Assembly (NCBI RefSeq): GCF_900215625.1
Contig: NZ_OBEK01000006.1
Location: 62,001-126,000 of the forward strand
Source of the DNA: Terribacillus aidingensis
GTDB taxonomy: Bacteria; Bacillota; Bacilli; Bacillales; Amphibacillaceae
Direction: 5' to 3'
DNA length: 64,000 bases
This document shows, piece by piece, positions 60,268 to 64,000 of this stretch. Position numbers and translations under genes: made by a program. How positions within the stretch are numbered: the stretch's first letter is position 1; each line of letters begins with the position of its first letter. The notes beneath the pieces are model-generated. The model saw nothing but the letters and a program-made list of their open reading frames with translations. It was not told where the DNA came from and ran no database searches.

Positions 60268-61671
60268 TTAGTTAAATACCGCTTCCCATAGCAACCCCAC
60301 TGCTTCATCCATATCAGTTGTTCGCATATTGGCGAATCCGAGAATAAGTGTCGGTTTCCGGGGTGGGACTGACTGATTGTAAAAACGGCTAATCCCATAT
60401 AACAGCAGCCCCTTCTCTTCTGCCTGCCTCTTTATTTGTTCTTCTGTTCTATCTATATCGAAGGATACTAAAAAGTGCAGCCCTGATTTCTCACCTTCGA
60501 CAGAAATACAATCACCGAATTTATCCAGCAACTTATCAATTAGCATGGCACGCCGTATACGATATAATTTTGTCGTTTTCTTGATGTGCTTTTGATATTC
60601 ACCAGTTTCAATAAAAGCCTGCAGTGTGAGTTGCGTAATTGTACTGCAGGAAGACATTAAGAAATGCAATGATCTTCTGTACATCTCCAGAAGCGGTATA
60701 GGTAATACCATGTAACTCATTCTTAGTCCTGGTAAAAGAGACTTTGAGAAAGAGCCCATGTAAATAACCCGAGAGGCTCCGTCCATTCCTTGCAGTGATG
60801 GAATGGAGTCTGCGTCATATTTATACTCGCTATCATAATCATCCTCCACGATATATCGGTCCGGTGCCGAATTTGCCCAATTGAGGAGTTGAATACGACG
60901 GGAAATCGGCATGATTGCTCCCGTCGGAAATTGGTGGGATGGTGTAGTGAAAAGCACATTAGCCATACTTGCTTGCAAGGCATCAATGCGAATACCTTTC
61001 CAATCTATCTCTAATGATGTGATGCTTCTATCCTCACTTTTTAACAACTGATACATCCGCTGATAACCTGGCTCCTCTAAACCATATATCGTGTCTTTCG
61101 GCAGTAGCTTGGTTAATTGGCGAGTCAGGAGCTGCGTACCAGAGCCAAGCACAATTTGTTCGGGATAACAGCGCACGCCTCGTGACTGTGACAGAAAGCG
61201 GGCGATTGTCTGGCGCACACTATATACACCCTGCGGGTCAATGTACTCTTCCAGCAGCTTCTTTTTCTTTTTCAGTGCTTGTTCCTCACAGGATAGCCAC
61301 TTTTCCAGCGGAAACATATGAATGTCCGCGCTCATATGCGAGAAATACTTCTTTAAACCCTCTGTTTTTTGTACTTCCAGCAAATGAGGAGGAATATCCG
61401 AATCTTGATTTTTTGGCTTAACATAAAATGAATCGAGCTCCTCTACAAAAAAGCCTAGTCTTTCACGTGTATAAAGATAGCCTTCTGCAACAAGCTGCTG
61501 ATAAGCAGCGTTAACAGAGTTCAAACTGATCCTCAGTGTCGTCGCAAGTTCTCTTTTAGAAGGGAGTCTATCATGCGGCTTATACTGCCGTTCTAGGATA
61601 GCTTGTTTTATCTGCTGATAGATTTGCTGATATAAGTAACCTTGACTCCGTTTTCTGTCTAGTTGCAGCAA
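60268..61671 (-). CDS. gabR: MocR-family PLP-dependent regulator, GabR
   Basis: In this 467-aa regulator an N-terminal GntR-type winged helix (RLPSKRELATTLRISLNSVNAAYQQLVAEG) is joined to a class I aminotransferase-like domain. The PLP-binding Lys is in MGSFSKSLLPGLRMSY. In B. subtilis GabR activates gabTD in response to GABA and PLP and represses itself. Here it is divergent from gabT, with repeated TGGTAC elements between. A TTG at 61671 is chosen because AAGGAGG lies 10 nt ahead of it; an ATG seven codons upstream would place that site inside the gene. Confidence 0.9.
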   Translation of the reverse strand: MLQLDRKRSQGYLYQQIYQQIKQAILERQYKPHDRLPSKRELATTLRISLNSVNAAYQQLVAEGYLYTRERLGFFVEELDSFYVKPKNQDSDIPPHLLEVQKTEGLKKYFSHMSADIHMFPLEKWLSCEEQALKKKKKLLEEYIDPQGVYSVRQTIARFLSQSRGVRCYPEQIVLGSGTQLLTRQLTKLLPKDTIYGLEEPGYQRMYQLLKSEDRSITSLEIDWKGIRIDALQASMANVLFTTPSHQFPTGAIMPISRRIQLLNWANSAPDRYIVEDDYDSEYKYDADSIPSLQGMDGASRVIYMGSFSKSLLPGLRMSYMVLPIPLLEMYRRSLHFLMSSCSTITQLTLQAFIETGEYQKHIKKTTKLYRIRRAMLIDKLLDKFGDCISVEGEKSGLHFLVSFDIDRTEEQIKRQAEEKGLLLYGISRFYNQSVPPRKPTLILGFANMRTTDMDEAVGLLWEAVFN

Positions 61672-61693
61672 TGCAGCAACGCCTCCTTCCATC

Positions 61694-61722
61694 TGGTACC
61701 ATAAAAAATTCTATTTTGGTAC
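61694..61722. promoter_or_regulatory. Putative GabR operator in the gabR-gabT intergenic region
   Basis: Two direct TGGTAC repeats (61694-61699 and 61717-61722) are 23 bp apart between the divergent genes. B. subtilis GabR uses direct ATACCA repeats, and GTACCA here (minus strand) is a near match. A -10-like TATACA lies downstream at about 61731 without a -35, as expected for an activated promoter. Confidence 0.55.
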
Positions 61723-61781
61723 TTTTCATTATACAGAAAAAGTTTGAAAATAAAAAAAATACCGAAAAAGGATGTGGGAGA

Positions 61782-63089
61782 ATGCCAACTTTAACAAACG
61801 AAACATTGCTGCTTCAGCAAAAACGAGACAAATACGTCGCTCGAGGTGTCAGCAATAGTAATAGATCCATCGCAGTCAAAGGAGAAGGAGCCATCCTATT
61901 TGATCAAGACGGAAAGCGATTTATTGATTTCGCAGGTGCGATTGGCACAATGAACGTTGGGCACAGTCATCCTAAAATAGTCGAAGCGATCAAGGAACAA
62001 GCTGACGCTTTTACTCACCCAGGATTTAACGTCATGATGTATGCTTCCTATATTGAACTTGCTGAGAAGCTTTGTGCTATAACTCCTGGTACGTTCCCTA
62101 AAAAAGCAATCTTTCTTAACTCTGGTGCAGAAGCTGTAGAAAACGCCGTGAAGATTGCTCGTAAATACACCGGCAGGCAAGCGGTCGTGACGTTTAATCG
62201 CGGATTCCATGGACGTACAAATTTAGCAATGAGTATGACAAGTAAAGTAAAGCCTTATAAATTCGGATATGGTCCATTCGCGCCAGAAGTATACCAAGCA
62301 CCATATCCATACAGCTACCAACGTCCAGACAATATGACAGAAGCTGCGTATGAAGCACTTATGATTGAGCAGTTCCAGGACTTCTTCGTATCTCAAGTTG
62401 CACCGGAAACCGTTGCTTGTGTGGTGATGGAACCTGTACAAGGGGAAGGCGGTTTTATTGTTCCTTCCAAGGGATTTGTCCAGTCTGTTGTATCTTTCTG
62501 TAAAGAGCATGGAATTGTTTTTGTAGCTGATGAAATTCAAACTGGCTTTGGCAGAACGGGAAAACATTTTGCTGTTGAGCATTTTGATGTTGTGCCAGAC
62601 TTAATCACCGTCTCAAAATCCCTTGGAGCAGGTGTACCTATCAGCGGCGTAATAGGTCATTCAGAGATGATGGATGCATCCAATCCAGGTGAATTAGGAG
62701 GTACATATGCCGGAAGCCCGCTCGGTTGTGCCGCAGCGTTAGCTGTATTGGACATTATTGAATCTGAGAACCTGAATGAAAGAGCAGAATATATCGGCAA
62801 GAAAATTGAGCAAACCGCCAATCGCTGGAAAGAACGTTTCGACTTTATCGGGGATATAAGACGACTTGGCGCGATGGCCGCTATCGAATTTGTAAAGGAT
62901 AGTCATAGTAAAAAACCAGATAAAGACACAGCTTCCAAGGTAGCTGCTTATGCCAATGAACATGGCCTGCTTCTCTTAACCGCAGGCATCAAAGGAAATG
63001 TCATTCGCTTCCTCAGCCCGCTTGTTATAACAGATGAACAACTTAATGAAGGCCTTACGGTTATTGAAGAAGCATTGGAATCCATGTAA
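61782..63089 (+). CDS. gabT: 4-aminobutyrate aminotransferase
   Basis: GabT transfers the amino group of GABA to 2-oxoglutarate. The 435-aa class III aminotransferase has the PLP Lys in TVSKSLGAGVPISGV, FLNSGAEAVENAVKIAR, and the cofactor-anchoring VADEIQTGFGRTGK. The ATG at 61782 (MPTLTNETLL) follows GGGAG; the frame upstream overlaps gabR and is not used. It is followed 15 nt later by a permease gene, probably the GABA importer, in one operon. Confidence 0.93.
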   Translation: MPTLTNETLLLQQKRDKYVARGVSNSNRSIAVKGEGAILFDQDGKRFIDFAGAIGTMNVGHSHPKIVEAIKEQADAFTHPGFNVMMYASYIELAEKLCAITPGTFPKKAIFLNSGAEAVENAVKIARKYTGRQAVVTFNRGFHGRTNLAMSMTSKVKPYKFGYGPFAPEVYQAPYPYSYQRPDNMTEAAYEALMIEQFQDFFVSQVAPETVACVVMEPVQGEGGFIVPSKGFVQSVVSFCKEHGIVFVADEIQTGFGRTGKHFAVEHFDVVPDLITVSKSLGAGVPISGVIGHSEMMDASNPGELGGTYAGSPLGCAAALAVLDIIESENLNERAEYIGKKIEQTANRWKERFDFIGDIRRLGAMAAIEFVKDSHSKKPDKDTASKVAAYANEHGLLLLTAGIKGNVIRFLSPLVITDEQLNEGLTVIEEALESM

Positions 63090-63104
63090 TAAAGGAGACT
63101 GTCT

Positions 63105-64000
63105 ATGTCCAAACAGCAATTAAAGAAGACGATGTCAAAAACAGATGTCATTTTTCTCGCAGTAGGAGCTATGCTCGGATGGGGTTGGGTTGTTTTATCT
63201 GGAGATTGGATTATCAATGCCGGATTTCTTGGCAGTATTATTGCCTTTGCACTTGGAGGATTACTTATTTGCCTCATCGGTTTGACGTATGCCGAACTTT
63301 CCTCTTCTATGCCAGAAACAGGTGGCGGTTTAGTTTTTGTTAATCGCGCTTATGGAAGAAAACTAGGTTTCGTTGCAGCTTGGTCCGTTCTTGCTGGTTA
63401 TGTAACAGTTATTACGTTTGAAGCTGTAGCATTACCGACTGTCATTGATTACGTTGTGCCAGTACATCACGTCGGTCACCTTTGGACATTAAATGATTGG
63501 CCTGTTTATACTACCTGGGTATTAATTGGATCAGGCGGGGCTCTTTTGCTGACACTCCTTAACTACATCGGCGCTAAGCCCGCAGCAATCTTCCAGTCAG
63601 TCTTTACCGTCCTCATGATTGCAACAGCAATTCTATTGTTGTTTGGTGCATCCATTAATGGCAGCTCTGCTAATTTACAGCCCTTTTTCACGGATGGTAC
63701 AGCGGGTGTAATTACAGTTCTTGTCATGGTGCCATTCTTATTTGTTGGCTTTGATGTTGTTCCGCAAGTTGCCGAGGAGATAGATGCACCCGCCAAGACT
63801 ATTTCACGCATCTTAATGATTTCTATCGTTTGTGCTGTGTTATTTTATCTATTAATTGTATATGGTGTGTCAGCAGCACTTCCTCAAGCACAATTAGAAA
63901 ACTCCAGTTTGGCAACAGCTGATGCCATGGCAGCCCTATTTGGCAGCCAAGTATTTGGCACCATCCTGGTAATTGGCGGTGTAGCTGGTATCATTACCAG
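63105..64000 (+). CDS. APC-family amino-acid permease, cut by the window edge
   Basis: The first 298 codons are present and open to the end of the window. The sequence starts MSKQQLKKTMSKTDVIFLAV, with the glycine-rich TM1 GAMLGWGWVVLSGDWI and AELSSSMPETGGGLVFVNRAYG, as in APC superfamily transporters. Seven TM segments are visible. AAAGGAG precedes the ATG and the gene follows gabT by 15 nt, so it is probably a GABA or related amino-acid importer. The remaining third lies beyond the right edge. Confidence 0.85.
   Translation, partial: MSKQQLKKTMSKTDVIFLAVGAMLGWGWVVLSGDWIINAGFLGSIIAFALGGLLICLIGLTYAELSSSMPETGGGLVFVNRAYGRKLGFVAAWSVLAGYVTVITFEAVALPTVIDYVVPVHHVGHLWTLNDWPVYTTWVLIGSGGALLLTLLNYIGAKPAAIFQSVFTVLMIATAILLLFGASINGSSANLQPFFTDGTAGVITVLVMVPFLFVGFDVVPQVAEEIDAPAKTISRILMISIVCAVLFYLLIVYGVSAALPQAQLENSSLATADAMAALFGSQVFGTILVIGGVAGIIT

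Noticed and set aside
61672-61781. N-terminal extension of gabT overlapping gabR
   Set aside because: It would cross the divergent operator region; the conserved GabT start is MPTLTNETLL at 61782.

Overview
The window reads as chromosomal DNA of a Gram-positive, low-to-moderate-GC member of the Bacillaceae. The order sigW-rsiW / cdaA-cdaR-glmM / glmS with a glmS ribozyme, a neighbouring nine-gene tRNA cluster, a TPP-riboswitch thi operon, SAM-I and adenine riboswitches, CcpA (cre-like) sites, a Spo0E-like phosphatase and strong AGGAGG-type ribosome-binding sites all fit that group. The exact genus cannot be fixed from the sequence alone; a halotolerant soil genus such as Terribacillus is only a guess. 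There is no CRISPR array, rRNA operon, insertion sequence or prophage.

Layout. 1-4.2 kb: a SAM-I riboswitch leader whose gene lies off the left edge, then the thiazole half of thiamine synthesis (tenI-thiO-thiS-thiG-thiF) behind a TPP riboswitch. 4.2-17.7 kb: two short-chain dehydrogenases, a broken Nudix gene, a serine hydrolase, a PbuE-like purine efflux pump under an adenine-type riboswitch, an ArsR/MFS pair, acetyltransferases, an EAL-PAS-PAS-GGDEF protein and a MerR operon. 17.7-21 kb: a lipase with a helical C-terminal tail, a small helical partner gene and an array of small lipoproteins, organised like a type VII secretion lipase toxin (TslA type) with its partner and immunity proteins.

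21-36 kb is an amino-acid catabolic island: alanine dehydrogenase; a seven-gene operon (aldehyde dehydrogenase, DAO-type oxidase, DapA-family lyase, Asp/Glu-racemase-like protein, two [2Fe-2S] proteins, HcnB-like flavoprotein) resembling hydroxyproline-type imino-acid degradation; an alanine-type Na+ symporter; a beta-alanine-type transaminase with methylmalonate/malonate semialdehyde dehydrogenase; and a PucR-family regulator. Four promoters in this island share the same 15-bp box placed exactly 22 bp upstream of the -10 hexamer, which ties them into one probable regulon. Functionally, a beta-alanine:pyruvate transaminase would make alanine, Ald would return it to pyruvate, and the semialdehyde dehydrogenase would make acetyl-CoA.

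36-46.6 kb: an arabinanase, a homologue of the linearmycin-resistance system lnrJKLMN, and a frameshifted acetyltransferase. 46.8-54 kb: cell-wall amino-sugar synthesis (glmS, glmM), c-di-AMP synthesis (cdaA, cdaR) and the envelope-stress sigma factor sigW with its anti-sigma factor. 54-57.5 kb: a Spo0E-like peptide, a NiaP-like transporter and a CtaG/DUF2243 pair. 57.6-58.5 kb: nine tRNAs in two transcription units. 58.8-64 kb: the GABA pathway gabD, gabR, gabT and an amino-acid permease cut by the right edge.
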